Source of the DNA: Polaribacter sp.
Lineage (GTDB): Bacteria; Bacteroidota; Bacteroidia; Flavobacteriales; Flavobacteriaceae
Reading direction: 5' to 3'
NCBI GenBank assembly: GCA_029245785.1
Contig: JAQWOR010000024.1
Coordinates: 30,404-94,403, forward strand
Length of the DNA stretch: 64,000 bases
A program made the translations under genes and the position numbers. The notes beneath the pieces were generated by a model that had not been told where the DNA came from, ran no database searches, and was given only the letters and a program-made list of their open reading frames with translations. Shown in pieces: positions 35,823 to 44,514 of the stretch. Within the stretch, counting starts at the first letter, position 1; each line of letters opens with the position of its first letter.

Positions 35823-37143
35823 CTTTCCCTATCTGAACATATTCAAACCCCTTTTTCTTAAGATTAAAAGCATTGTATTGGTTACGTCCATCAAAAATTA
35901 CAGGTGTTTTTAACTGGGTTTTTATCTCGTCAAAATCTGGAGATCTAAATTCTTTCCATTCCGTCAATAAGATCAACGCATCAGCCTTTTGTAACACCTC
36001 GTATTTAGAAGCACCGTATGTCAGATTCTCTACTCCTTTCAAGTAAAACCCTTTTGCTTCTTCCATAGCTTTGGGGTCGTAGGCTTGTACTTTTGCGCCT
36101 CGACGTACCAATTCATTGACAATATACACAGAAGGAGCTTCCCGCATATCGTCTGTTTCGGGCTTAAAAGAAAGTCCCCAAATAGCAAACGTCTTCCCCT
36201 CTAAATTCTCACCAAACTTGTTTGTGACTTTATTCAGAAAATGCACTTTTTGATCTCTATTGATCGCATCTACAGAAGAAATTAACCTTGGCATATATCC
36301 ATGCTCTTCTCCCAATCGTGTCAACGCAGAAATATCTTTCGGAAAACATGTTCCTCCATATCCTATTCCTGGGTACATAAAACTATACCCGATCCTACTA
36401 TCCGATCCTACTCCTATCCGCACCTGATTGGCGTCTGCTCCTACGAGCTCACAAATATTCGCCATTTCGTTCATAAATGAAATTTTGGTTGCCAACATGG
36501 CGTTAGCAGCATATTTGGTCATTTCTGCGGAACGAACATCCATGGTTATAAAGCGATCATGGGTTCTAAAAAACGGGGCGTATAATTGCTTCATTTGAAC
36601 AAAGGCCTCTTCACTTTCAGCACCAATAATCACACGATCTGGCTTCATAAAATCAGCAACAGCTGCACCTTCCTTTAAAAATTCAGGATTGGAAACCACT
36701 TCAAACGCTAACGAAACATCTCTTGCATCTAATGCTACCTGAATGGTTGTTTTCACTTTATCAGCCGTACCTACAGGAACTGTCGATTTATCAACCACCA
36801 ACAAGCGATGTGTCATTTTTTGTCCAATTTCTTTGGCCACCGCCAATACATATTGCAAATCTGCAGAACCGTCATCACCCATAGGCGTTCCAACGGCAAT
36901 AAAAACAATGGATACATCCTTAATCGCTGCTGCAAGATCCGTTGTAAATAACAGACTGCCTTTTTGTACATTCTTTAGCACCATCGCATCCAGCCCTGGT
37001 TCGTAGATAGGAAGCTTCCCTTCTTGTAGGCGTTGAATCTTTTTCGCATCAATATCCACACAGGTCACCGTATTTCCCATTTCTGAAAAACAGGTTCCCG
37101 AAACCAGCCCTACATATCCTGTTCCTATAATTGCGATGTTCAT
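35818..37143 (-). CDS. UDP-glucose 6-dehydrogenase family protein
   Basis: NAD-dependent two-step oxidation of a UDP-hexose, most likely UDP-glucose to UDP-glucuronate. The Rossmann motif is IAIIGTGYVGLVSGTCF (residues 3-19). The catalytic Cys is in PGIGYGGTCFPKDISAL (about residue 260), and MTKYAANAMLATKISFMNE carries the Lys/Asn region. The C-terminal domain has WGLSFKPETDDMREAPS. At 441 residues it matches bacterial Ugd. It is upstream of the UpxY-like gene on the same strand but separated by the toxin-antitoxin operon and repeats. Confidence 0.92.
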   Translation of the reverse strand: MNIAIIGTGYVGLVSGTCFSEMGNTVTCVDIDAKKIQRLQEGKLPIYEPGLDAMVLKNVQKGSLLFTTDLAAAIKDVSIVFIAVGTPMGDDGSADLQYVLAVAKEIGQKMTHRLLVVDKSTVPVGTADKVKTTIQVALDARDVSLAFEVVSNPEFLKEGAAVADFMKPDRVIIGAESEEAFVQMKQLYAPFFRTHDRFITMDVRSAEMTKYAANAMLATKISFMNEMANICELVGADANQVRIGVGSDSRIGYSFMYPGIGYGGTCFPKDISALTRLGEEHGYMPRLISSVDAINRDQKVHFLNKVTNKFGENLEGKTFAIWGLSFKPETDDMREAPSVYIVNELVRRGAKVQAYDPKAMEEAKGFYLKGVENLTYGASKYEVLQKADALILLTEWKEFRSPDFDEIKTQLKTPVIFDGRNQYNAFNLKKKGFEYVQIGKG

Positions 37144-37164
37144 TTTTTTCTTTTTTATTAATTG

Positions 37165-37498
37165 GTGATACCGTTATTCCGTGACGCGGTTATTCCGTGA
37201 TTCGGAAATCTACAACGTTCACTAATTGGCAATACCGTTATTCGGTGACGTAGTGATGCGATTTTCTGCAATATGGCAATCACGGCTTCACTGATTTACT
37301 GTTTCACTGCTTCACTGATTTACTGTTTCACTGATTCACTGTCTCACTGATTTACTGCTTCACTATCTCACGATCTCACTGTCTCACGGCTTCACTAACT
37401 CACGGCTTCACTATCTCACGATCTCACTGTCTCACTATTTCACTGCATTACCACATAACTGCTTCACTATTTTACGGCATCACTATTTTACTAGCATT
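37165..37498. repeat. Long octamer array with facing halves
   Basis: GTGA-type units (37165-37265: ATTCCGTGACGCGGTTATTCC and variants) face about 25 in-register octamers of NTCACTGN type (37280-37498: TTCACTGA, TTTACTGT, CTCACTGT, CTCACGAT and similar). The 508-bp gap 37144-37651 between the dehydrogenase gene and tRNA-Val holds this array, an unassigned stretch and the tRNA terminator; I see no gene. Confidence 0.85.
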
Positions 37499-37611
37499 TT
37501 TACGAAAAACGAAAATACAAAAAAAGAAATGCATGACAAGGAAAGGGGGCGTCAAAAAAAACTGCTGTTTTATTTTCGACTTAAAACTTTGGTTCTATAC
37601 TCTTATAAAAC

Positions 37612-37642
37612 AAAAAAGTCTACACAATATGTGTAGACTTTT
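37612..37642 (-). terminator. Terminator downstream of tRNA-Val
   Basis: AGTCTACAC pairs with GTGTAGACT around a 4-base loop, with a T-run on the minus strand (and a shorter one on the plus strand). It is about 10 bp past the tRNA 3' end. Confidence 0.85.
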
Positions 37643-37651
37643 ATTCATCTG

Positions 37652-37726
37652 TGGGCAATGAGGGATTCGAACCCCCGACCCCCTCGGTGTAAACGAGGTG
37701 CTCTGAACCAACTGAGCTAATTGCCC
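37652..37726 (-). tRNA. tRNA-Val (anticodon UAC)
   Basis: On the minus strand the acceptor stem GGGCAAT pairs with ATTGCCC. There is a D-arm TAGCTCAGTTGGTT, an anticodon stem CCTCG/CGAGG around TTTACAC (anticodon TAC), and a T-arm with GGTTCGAATCC. CCA is not encoded. A consensus promoter lies 10-40 bp upstream and a terminator directly downstream, so it is transcribed alone. Confidence 0.97.
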
Positions 37727-37736
37727 TAAGCGGATG

Positions 37737-37767
37737 CAAATATAAAACGGTTTTTAATTACTGCAAA
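37737..37767 (-). promoter_or_regulatory. Consensus Bacteroidota promoter of tRNA-Val
   Basis: TTTG (37764-37767 on the minus strand), exactly 19 bp, then TATATTTG (37737-37744). This is a perfect match to TTTG-N19-TAnnTTTG and about 10 bp upstream of the tRNA 5' end. Confidence 0.88.
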
Positions 37768-37784
37768 GAAAAATAACACTTATT

Positions 37785-38993
37785 TTAGATTATTTCTGCA
37801 ACAGCAAATGTACTTCCTCCAATATAAATTAAATCATTTTCTGAAGCTTCTTCCATCGCAAAAGTAGTGGCCTCATTTACAGAAGAAAAGGCCTCTCCGA
37901 TTAAAGAAAATTGCGCTGCTTTTTCTTGTAGCTCTTCACTGGGCATTCCTCTTGGAATGTCAGGTTTGCAAAAATAATAACTTGCATCTGCAGGAAACAA
38001 ACAAAGAATATCCTCCAATTTTTTATCAACCACCACCCCAAGAACAATATGTAGCTTCTGATAGCTTTCTCTTTTAAGCTGCCCTAACGTCAACCGTAAA
38101 CCTTCTTTATTATGTGCGGTGTCGCAAATTATTTTTGGATGCTCTTGCAAAATCTGCCAACGCCCTACCAAATTAGTATTTTTCACAACATGTAGCAATC
38201 CCTCAGAAATATGGATGTCAGAAATTACAAAACTATGTAATTCCCTAACTGTTGCTACAGCTGTTTGTATATTGTGTTTTTGGTAATCGCCCAACAAATC
38301 GGTTTTAAAAGAAGTTGCTTCATCTGAGGCAAATAGTATTTTAGAAGTTGTTGCTTCGGCTTTTTTAATAAAAACTTTTTCAACTTCTGCTTGTCGTTCT
38401 CCAATAACCACAGGGATTCCCGGTTTAATAATTCCTGCTTTTTCAAAAGCAATTTCAGAAAGTTCTTCTCCCAAAAACTGGGTGTGATCCAATCCTATAT
38501 TTGTAATGACAGAAACTGCTGGGCAAATAATATTGGTAGAGTCTAACCGCCCACCCAAACCAACTTCTATAATGGCAATATCAACAGCTTCATTTGCAAA
38601 ATGATCAAAGGCCATTCCTACCGTCATTTCAAAAAAAGACAACTGTTGCTCTTCTAAAAACGACCGTTGCTTCACTATAAAGTCCACCACTTTTTCTCGA
38701 GAAATTTCCTTTCCGTTTATCCGAATGCGTTCTGTAAAATTTTTTAAATGTGGCGAAGTGTACAAGCCTACCTTATACCCCGCTTCTTGCAGAATCGAAG
38801 CAATCATATGACTTGTAGAGCCTTTTCCGTTGGTACCACCAACATGAACTGATTTGAATTTTCTTTCTGGAAACCTCAATTCTTTTGAAAATGCAAGGCT
38901 ATTGGTGAGGTCTTTTTTAAATGCTGTTTTGCCTTGTCTTTGATACATTGGTAGTTGAGAAAACATCCAATCTAAAGTTTCTTGATAGGTCAT
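37785..38993 (-). CDS. folC: Folylpolyglutamate/dihydrofolate synthase
   Basis: A Mur-ligase superfamily enzyme adding glutamate to folates and/or making dihydrofolate from dihydropteroate. The P-loop is HVGGTNGKGSTSHM (about residues 50-63). LYTSPHLKNFTERI and EVGLGGRLDSTNI are FolC hallmarks, as is ICDTAHNKEGL in the C-terminal domain. The 402-residue length is normal. It lies next to the TonB cluster, separated from it by the GIY-YIG element. Confidence 0.95.
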   Translation of the reverse strand: MTYQETLDWMFSQLPMYQRQGKTAFKKDLTNSLAFSKELRFPERKFKSVHVGGTNGKGSTSHMIASILQEAGYKVGLYTSPHLKNFTERIRINGKEISREKVVDFIVKQRSFLEEQQLSFFEMTVGMAFDHFANEAVDIAIIEVGLGGRLDSTNIICPAVSVITNIGLDHTQFLGEELSEIAFEKAGIIKPGIPVVIGERQAEVEKVFIKKAEATTSKILFASDEATSFKTDLLGDYQKHNIQTAVATVRELHSFVISDIHISEGLLHVVKNTNLVGRWQILQEHPKIICDTAHNKEGLRLTLGQLKRESYQKLHIVLGVVVDKKLEDILCLFPADASYYFCKPDIPRGMPSEELQEKAAQFSLIGEAFSSVNEATTFAMEEASENDLIYIGGSTFAVAEII

Positions 38994-39032
38994 ACTGCTA
39001 TTGTTCTTTTTTACACGATCTCTTTCTTATAC

Positions 39033-39405
39033 TGTCATTCCTGCGAAAGCAGGAATCTCTCTACCTATCAAACCAATCACCTGATAAATCATTCCAATCA
39101 GGGTTGTCTTCAATAATTAATTTTATTTTCCAATCTCTTTTCCATTTCTTCATATTCTTTTCTCTTTTTATAGCATCATTGATATACTGATACCTCTCAA
39201 TATAAACCAACTTATCTAAATTATACGTTGAAGAAAAACCCTCAACTAATTTATTTTTATGCTCAAACATTCTCCTTTCTAAATCATTTGAAACACCAAT
39301 GTATAACACTCCGTCTTTTTTATTGGTGATGATGTACAAATAGTATTGATGATCTGTTTTATACATTTTTACTATTTTTAGATTCCTGCTTTCGCAGGAA
39401 TGACA
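39033..39405. mobile_element. Putative GIY-YIG cassette bounded by 25-bp perfect inverted repeats
   Basis: The left end 39033-39057 and right end 39381-39405 are perfect reverse complements over 25 bp. Each end is itself a hairpin: ATTCCTGC, a GAAA (or TTTC) loop, GCAGGAAT. Inside is a single gene, a 101-residue GIY-YIG protein, whose stop codon is 4 bp from the left repeat. A shorter relative lies at 39515-39593. I saw no clear target-site duplication. Confidence 0.75.
39061..39366 (-). CDS. GIY-YIG endonuclease domain protein
   Basis: A 101-residue single-domain GIY-YIG protein. The motifs are YYLYIITNKKDGVLYIGVSNDLERRMFEHK (GIY...YIG with the downstream Arg), FSSTYNLDKLVYIERY and the conserved Glu region DAIKREKNMKKWKRDWKIKLI. 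Members of this small class (UvrC/YhbQ-like) are common in Bacteroidota and their role is largely unknown. It is enclosed by inverted repeats (39033-39057 and 39381-39405), which suggests a link between nuclease and repeat. Confidence 0.92.
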   Translation of the reverse strand: MYKTDHQYYLYIITNKKDGVLYIGVSNDLERRMFEHKNKLVEGFSSTYNLDKLVYIERYQYINDAIKREKNMKKWKRDWKIKLIIEDNPDWNDLSGDWFDR

Positions 39406-39514
39406 GACTATACTGTTTTCTCTTTTTTAATTTTTCCTCATAGAAACAACAAACTGTAGCTCTAAATATAGTCTTCAATTCTATCACTCTCTTACATTAT
39501 CAACCTTCTTACAC

Positions 39515-39593
39515 TGTCATTCCTGCGAAAGCAGGAATCTCTCTATTTATCAAACCAGTGAATTGATGCTTCCAAAACCTTGCAGGAATGACA
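39515..39593. mobile_element. Internally deleted relative of the GIY-YIG cassette (MITE-like)
   Basis: The first 25 bp equal the left end of the cassette, and the next 20 bp (CTCTCTATTTATCAAACCAG) match the cassette's 3' coding end with few changes. It then jumps to a right end matching 12 of 13 terminal bases (TTGCAGGAATGACA). At 79 bp it has no gene. Confidence 0.75.
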
Positions 39594-39616
39594 ATAATTT
39601 TGGCAAATGTAAGAAG

Positions 39617-40429
39617 TTATTGAGATAAAGAAAATTTGTAAATGATGGTTCCTTTTTGTTTTACCGGAGCATTCCCATCACGATTCCATCTTGTTTTAAG
39701 CGCCGCTGCTTTTGCAGGTTTCAACAAACACGATGCCGTATTTGTAGTGCCTTTAACACCTGCTATTGCCTTGATCACTTTCCCTGTTTTATCTACCTCT
39801 ATACGAACCACTACAATTCCCTCTTCATTACAATCTGGTTTTTCGATAGGCTTTGACAAGGCTTTCCTTCCTGCTAAATTATAATTGCTATCACCTCCAC
39901 TACCATCATTTCCATAATATTTGGTCGATTTCGGATCTCCTTTTTTAACACCCTTTACACCGGGGTTTTTAGCATCGCCTTCTCCTGCGGGTTTCCCCGT
40001 TGTAGCATTCCCTTTCAATAACTTGTTCAACGCGTCTTGTGTTTCTTTAGAGGGCGCTGGCTTTGGTTTCTTTTTAACAACCTCTACTGGTTTTTCTACT
40101 TTTTTTGTTGGTAATTTTTCAACTACCGGAGCCTCTTTTGTGTCTTGTGTAATCAGCTTTTCTTTTAGCGTTTCTTTTGGAGTGGCAACTGCTGCTTTCT
40201 TTTCTTCAACCTTTTCTACCGGTTGCTTCAGAACTGGCTTTGCCTTGGTTTTTACAACCGGATCTCCACTACCAACATTCGATGTGCCAAAATTAATTGC
40301 CAACCCGTATTCTTCTGGCGGATCTAAATAGCGCATTCCGAAGTTCAGAATTCCCAACACCAAAAGCACCATAATAATGGCTGTAATTACGGCTGACTTT
40401 TTTTTATGTCTTGTTTCTAAAATTGCCAT
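39617..40429 (-). CDS. tonB: TonB-family energy transducer
   Basis: Couples proton motive force from ExbB/ExbD to outer-membrane receptors. There is an N-terminal membrane anchor (AVITAIIMVLLVLGILNFGM, about residues 14-33), then a long Lys/Pro/Glu-rich spacer crossing the periplasm (about 60-190). The small C-terminal domain (about 195-270: DCNEEGIVVVRIEVDKTGKV, IIYKFSLSQ) resembles TonB. It begins one base after the exbD stop, so it is tightly coupled with exbD. Confidence 0.88.
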   Translation of the reverse strand: MAILETRHKKKSAVITAIIMVLLVLGILNFGMRYLDPPEEYGLAINFGTSNVGSGDPVVKTKAKPVLKQPVEKVEEKKAAVATPKETLKEKLITQDTKEAPVVEKLPTKKVEKPVEVVKKKPKPAPSKETQDALNKLLKGNATTGKPAGEGDAKNPGVKGVKKGDPKSTKYYGNDGSGGDSNYNLAGRKALSKPIEKPDCNEEGIVVVRIEVDKTGKVIKAIAGVKGTTNTASCLLKPAKAAALKTRWNRDGNAPVKQKGTIIYKFSLSQ

Positions 40430-40430
40430 C

Positions 40431-40823
40431 CTACTTTCCTTTAACCGCCAAAATCATTTTTAGTTTATTTCGGTTTGCGATATCAATAATTTTCATCACC
40501 TTTTTATACGGCACATCTTTATCGCCTCTAATTACGATGGTTTTCTTTTTATCAGCCCCTACTTTTTTTAAGAGTTCATGCTCTATATTGGCCTCAGAAA
40601 CTCTCTTTTTATCGATATAAAACAATGCCTTACTGGTAATAGTCACTGCTACAGATGTTTTGCTTTCTGTCTTTCCTCCTGCCTTTGGCAATAAAATATC
40701 TATTGCACTCACCGTAACCAAGGTTGATGTCAGCATAAAAAATATCAACAGTAAGAAAACAATATCCGTCATAGACGACATATTGAAACTTGGATCTAAT
40801 TTATTTCTACCTCTTAAATTCAT
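40431..40823 (-). CDS. exbD: Biopolymer transport protein ExbD/TolR family
   Basis: A 130-residue single-pass inner-membrane protein. Its membrane helix follows the essential Asp (SMTDIVFLLLIFFMLTSTLV, about residues 16-36), which carries protons. The periplasmic domain contains IVIRGDKDVPYKKVMKIIDIA. It forms an ExbB-ExbD motor powering the adjacent TonB. It lies about 75 bp from exbB and one base from tonB. Confidence 0.93.
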   Translation of the reverse strand: MNLRGRNKLDPSFNMSSMTDIVFLLLIFFMLTSTLVTVSAIDILLPKAGGKTESKTSVAVTITSKALFYIDKKRVSEANIEHELLKKVGADKKKTIVIRGDKDVPYKKVMKIIDIANRNKLKMILAVKGK

Positions 40824-40899
40824 GTATTATTATTTAAAAAATAAAAAATTGAAAAATTGAAAAAGAATAACTTTTCAATCCTTCAATCCTTTAATAAGC

Positions 40900-41589
40900 T
40901 TAAACTGGTTCGTGTAATAAATCTAGAAAATCAACAGAAGTTGCTTCCATTTGATGCACCACTTTATCGGTTCTGACAACCAAATGATTATAGGTAATAT
41001 ACGCGATAATTCCTACAATTAAACCAGCAACCGTAGTGGTCATTGCCGTATACAAACCATCAGATAATAATTTAATATCTATTTGTCCTCCGGCATTTGC
41101 AATTTCATGAATGGCAACGATCATACCAATTACAGTTCCTAAAAAACCAATCATGGGCGCAGCTCCTGCAATAGTTGCGAGCACACTTACGTTTTTTTCT
41201 AGGGCATACACCTCTAATTTTCCTGAATTCTCAATCGCTTTATTAATGTCTTCCAACGGTTTTCCAATTCTAGAAATTCCTTTACCAATCAATCGTGCCG
41301 TTGGCGAATCTGTGCTTTTACACAAGGATCCTGCAGCATCCAGTTTTCCTTCGGATACAAAATCTTTAATTTGATTCATGAAATTCTTGTCTACTTTAGA
41401 GGCTGCTTTAATGGCAAAGAAACGCTCAAAATAAATGTACAACGCAATTGTTAAAAGAACAAATAGCAAGCCAATAATAACTTGCCCCCCTACACCACCT
41501 TCCATAACTAACTTATAGATTGACAGTGTTTTTTCATCCGATACAGCATCTGTAACTGCGTCACTATTTTCTTGTATAAACAACAACAT
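40900..41589 (-). CDS. exbB: MotA/TolQ/ExbB proton channel family protein
   Basis: A 229-residue inner-membrane protein with three membrane helices (about residues 33-52, 133-155 and 175-197). The family core is SVLATIAGAAPMIGFLGTVIGMI and SDGLYTAMTTTVAGLIVGIIAY. It partners ExbD. It is the first gene of exbB-exbD-tonB on the minus strand and is separated by a terminator from the nhaD remnant upstream. Confidence 0.93.
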   Translation of the reverse strand: MLLFIQENSDAVTDAVSDEKTLSIYKLVMEGGVGGQVIIGLLFVLLTIALYIYFERFFAIKAASKVDKNFMNQIKDFVSEGKLDAAGSLCKSTDSPTARLIGKGISRIGKPLEDINKAIENSGKLEVYALEKNVSVLATIAGAAPMIGFLGTVIGMIVAIHEIANAGGQIDIKLLSDGLYTAMTTTVAGLIVGIIAYITYNHLVVRTDKVVHQMEATSVDFLDLLHEPV

Positions 41590-41666
41590 ACTTTTATTTT
41601 TGATTTAAAGATTTATCCCTTTTACCTAAAGGTAACGAAATTATTTTTTGAAAATTGTTTCAGAAA

Positions 41667-41692
41667 AAACCCGAGAAGTTTCTCGGGTTTGA
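41667..41692 (-). terminator. Terminator after the nhaD remnant
   Basis: AAACCCGAGA pairs with TCTCGGGTTT around AGTT; on the minus strand the stem ends in a T-run. It separates the dehydrogenase-nhaD unit from exbB. Confidence 0.88.
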
Positions 41693-41694
41693 TA

Positions 41695-43082
41695 TTATAT
41701 AAATGCTCTTATTCCTATAAAGGCCAGTGAGCCGACAACAAAGCCGATCAACGCCAACCAAGATATTTTTTTGAAATACCAAAAGAAATCAATTTTCTCC
41801 ATCCCCATCGCAACCACTCCTGCGGCAGAACCAATAATCAACATACTACCACCGGTTCCTGCAGAAAAAGCGATAAAGTGCCATAATGGATCATTTAATC
41901 CTTCTTGAAACATTCCTAAACTTGCTGCAACTAACGGAACATTATCTATTATTGCAGATCCAACTCCTAACAACATCACCACCAAATCTGAAACGTTGTT
42001 TGCTGACAATTCAGTTCCCATCAATGGGATTGATTCTTTTAATGTTGTTGCAAACCCAAATAAAACACCTAATGATTCAAGAGCTGCTACAGCCATTAAT
42101 ATCCCTAAGAAAAATAAAATACTAGGCATTTCAATTTTTGACAATGAAGCATGAACTGGACTATGATGCGCATGTTTATCTGAATCTTCACTATCAAAGC
42201 TAGTTATAGAAAACTTGGTTCTACTAAATACTTCTGCAAAAGCCGCGACCACTGCTAATGAAAGCATCATACCTACATACGGAGGCAAATGGGTGACTGT
42301 TTTAAAAATAGGCACAAAAACAATCGCCCCTAATCCTAAATACAACATGATTGCACTATGTTTTCCTTTCTTGAAATCATCTCCTTCTTCACTCTCAATT
42401 TCTCCTTGAAAAGCAGGCAAAAAACTTGCGATAAAAGTAGGCACCACCATACACAATACTGATGGAATAAATAAATAAACAACTGTACGGTACTTACTTT
42501 ACCTCCAATCCATAACATTGTTGTTGTCACATCTCCAATTGGAGAAAATGCTCCTCCTGCATTTGCCGCAATGATAATCAATCCTGCAAACCAAATCCGG
42601 TCTTCTCTTCTTTTAACAATTTTTTGTAAAATAGAAATCAATACAATGGTTGCTGTAAGGTTGTCTATGATTGCAGAAAGTCCAAATGCCAAAAGTCCGA
42701 AAATCCACAAAATTTGTTTTCTTTTTTTCGTTCTGATAACGCTTTTAATGGTCGCAAAACCATCAAAGTAATCGATGATCTCTACAATGGTCATTGCCCC
42801 TAAAAGAAAGACGATGATCTCTGCGGTCTTTCCTAAATGATGCAACAGTGTTTCTTCAAGCAAATGCACCTTCTCTTCATGTAATAAGGAAGGAAAACCT
42901 TCTACGAGAGCAGCCTTTGCAGAATCGAACCAGTTTGGAAATTGATCGATACCCAAGGCAACAATTGCCCAACAAATAGCCATCATTCCTAAGGCTGGTA
43001 TTAATTTATCTATCTTTAAATTGTGTTCTAAGGTGATGGCTAAATACCCAATCACAAACACTAAAATGATAATCGACTCCAT
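41695..43082 (-). pseudogene. nhaD: Na+/H+ antiporter NhaD, broken by a 4-nt frameshift
   Basis: Two overlapping frames make one NhaD-type antiporter. The N-terminal part (43082 to about 42480) has SAIIDNLTATIVLISIL and AANAGGAFSPIGDVTTTMLWIGGKVSTVQLFIYLF. The C-terminal part resumes in another frame as IPSVLCMVVPTFIASFLPAF and continues to LGVGSAIIDNVPLVAASLGMF, SAGTGGSMLIIGSAAGVVAM and the last helix. The join is a tetranucleotide tract, (TTTA)3 on the minus strand at 42468-42479. Adding one TTTA unit would restore LFIYLFIPSVL. In the present sequence the first frame runs on to a premature stop at 42336. It could be a true mutation, a phase-variable tract or a sequencing error. Confidence 0.9.
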
Positions 43083-43094
43083 AAGTTTTTTATA

Positions 43095-44327
43095 TTAAAT
43101 TAATTCTTTTAAGGCTATTTCAAAGGCCGTTTTACAAATTTCTTTTTTACTACTATTCTTTTCATGCGTTTTCATTAAAGCCCTTTTGATGGTCTCAGAA
43201 GTATCATTAAAAATAGCATCATCTTGCATTGGCAATGCGACTCTTGCTTCCATAAAATACGCAAACACACGTGCAATCCCACAATTTGAAATAAAATCTG
43301 GCAACAAACTTACTTGTGCATCTGTATACTCCATAATAGGACCAAAAAAGATTTCTTTATATGCAAAAGGAACATTTGCGCCAGGAGAAATCACTTCCAA
43401 TCCTGAGGCGATCATTTGCGTTACCTGATTTTTAGAAACCAATCTTGATGCTGCGGCAGGAACAAAAATTTCTGCAGGCAATGACCATATTTTTTCGTTG
43501 ATTTCATCAAATGAAATCATGTTTTCAGCTACTAATTTATTTCCATCTTTTCCTATAAACAAATCGGTCATCTCATGCATTGAAAAGCCTTCTTGATTGA
43601 TAACACCTCCATCTCTATCGATAATTCAAACAACAGTAGCGCCTAATTGTGTCAAATAATATGCTGCTGCAGATCCCACATTTCCAAATCCTTGAACAAT
43701 CGCTTTCTTACCAACTACAGATCCTCCATAGATATCATAATAATGTTTAACGGCTTCTGCAACTCCATATCCTGTTAACATATCAGCAACCGTGTATTTT
43801 CGAGACAAATCTGGAGAATAGATACTGTTCTCTATAATTTTAATAACCCCTTGACGTAGCTGACCGATTCTATTGATTTTATCGGCAACTGTCGGTTTGA
43901 AATGGCCATTAAAAATTCCTTCCTGCGGATGCCAAACACCACAGTCTTCCGTAATCGGAATTACATCTTTATCGGCATCTACATTTAAATCGCCTCCGGT
44001 TCCGTAATAATATTTTAACAGCGGAGTTACCGCCTTGTACCAACGCTCTAAAACGCCTCGCTTACGCGGATCATTCGGGTCAAAGTTGATTCCAGATTTT
44101 GCACCGCCAATGGCAGGTCCAGATACTGTAAATTTCACTTCCATTGTTTTTGCCAACGAAAGCACCTCATTCATATCTAAGCCTTTACGCATTCGTGTTC
44201 CGCCTCCTGCAGCACCTCCTCTTAATGAGTTGATAACTGTCCAACCTTCTGCTTCTGTTTCAGAGTCTTTCCAATTAAAAACAATTTCTGGCTGTTTATT
44301 TTCGTATTTTTTTAATAAATCTTTCAT
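43095..44327 (-). pseudogene. Glu/Leu/Phe/Val dehydrogenase interrupted by an in-frame TGA
   Basis: One continuous frame of 410 codons is split by TGA at 43626-43628. The N-terminal part has the dimerisation domain with GGAAGGGTRMRKGLDMNEVLSLA, VSGPAIGGAKSGINFDP (catalytic Lys region) and YGTGGDLNVDADKD. The NAD site GFGNVGSAAAYYL lies just before the stop. After it the frame resumes as IIDRDGGVINQEGFS and continues to the end without further defects. Relatives have Gly at the stop position (VVGIIDRDGG-like), so one GGA-to-TGA change is enough. The enzyme would catalyse reversible amino-acid oxidative deamination; substrate is uncertain. nhaD begins 12 bp downstream. Confidence 0.9.
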
Positions 44328-44514
44328 CTGTGTTTTTTAATAATTCAACATTTAATTTTCTCCTTCTACATTCACCAATCTATTGTGTAACTAAAGCTGA
44401 TCCATCTTAAAATATAATGTATTATTAAACAATTAACGAGTTGACTACTCGTAGTCACAAACTTACTGTAAAAAAAATGATTTGTAGAAAAAAAAGAAGT
44501 CCTTTTAAAAAAAA

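Noticed and set aside
39033..39057. GAAA-loop hairpin as a plain transcription terminator of folC or the GIY-YIG gene
   Set aside because: No T-run follows, and the same 25-mer occurs in inverted orientation at the other end and in the short relative, so a repeat element explains it better.
43626..43628. TGA as a selenocysteine codon
   Set aside because: The dehydrogenase family has glycine, not cysteine, at this place, and no selenocysteine machinery or SECIS-like hairpin is evident; a point mutation is simpler.
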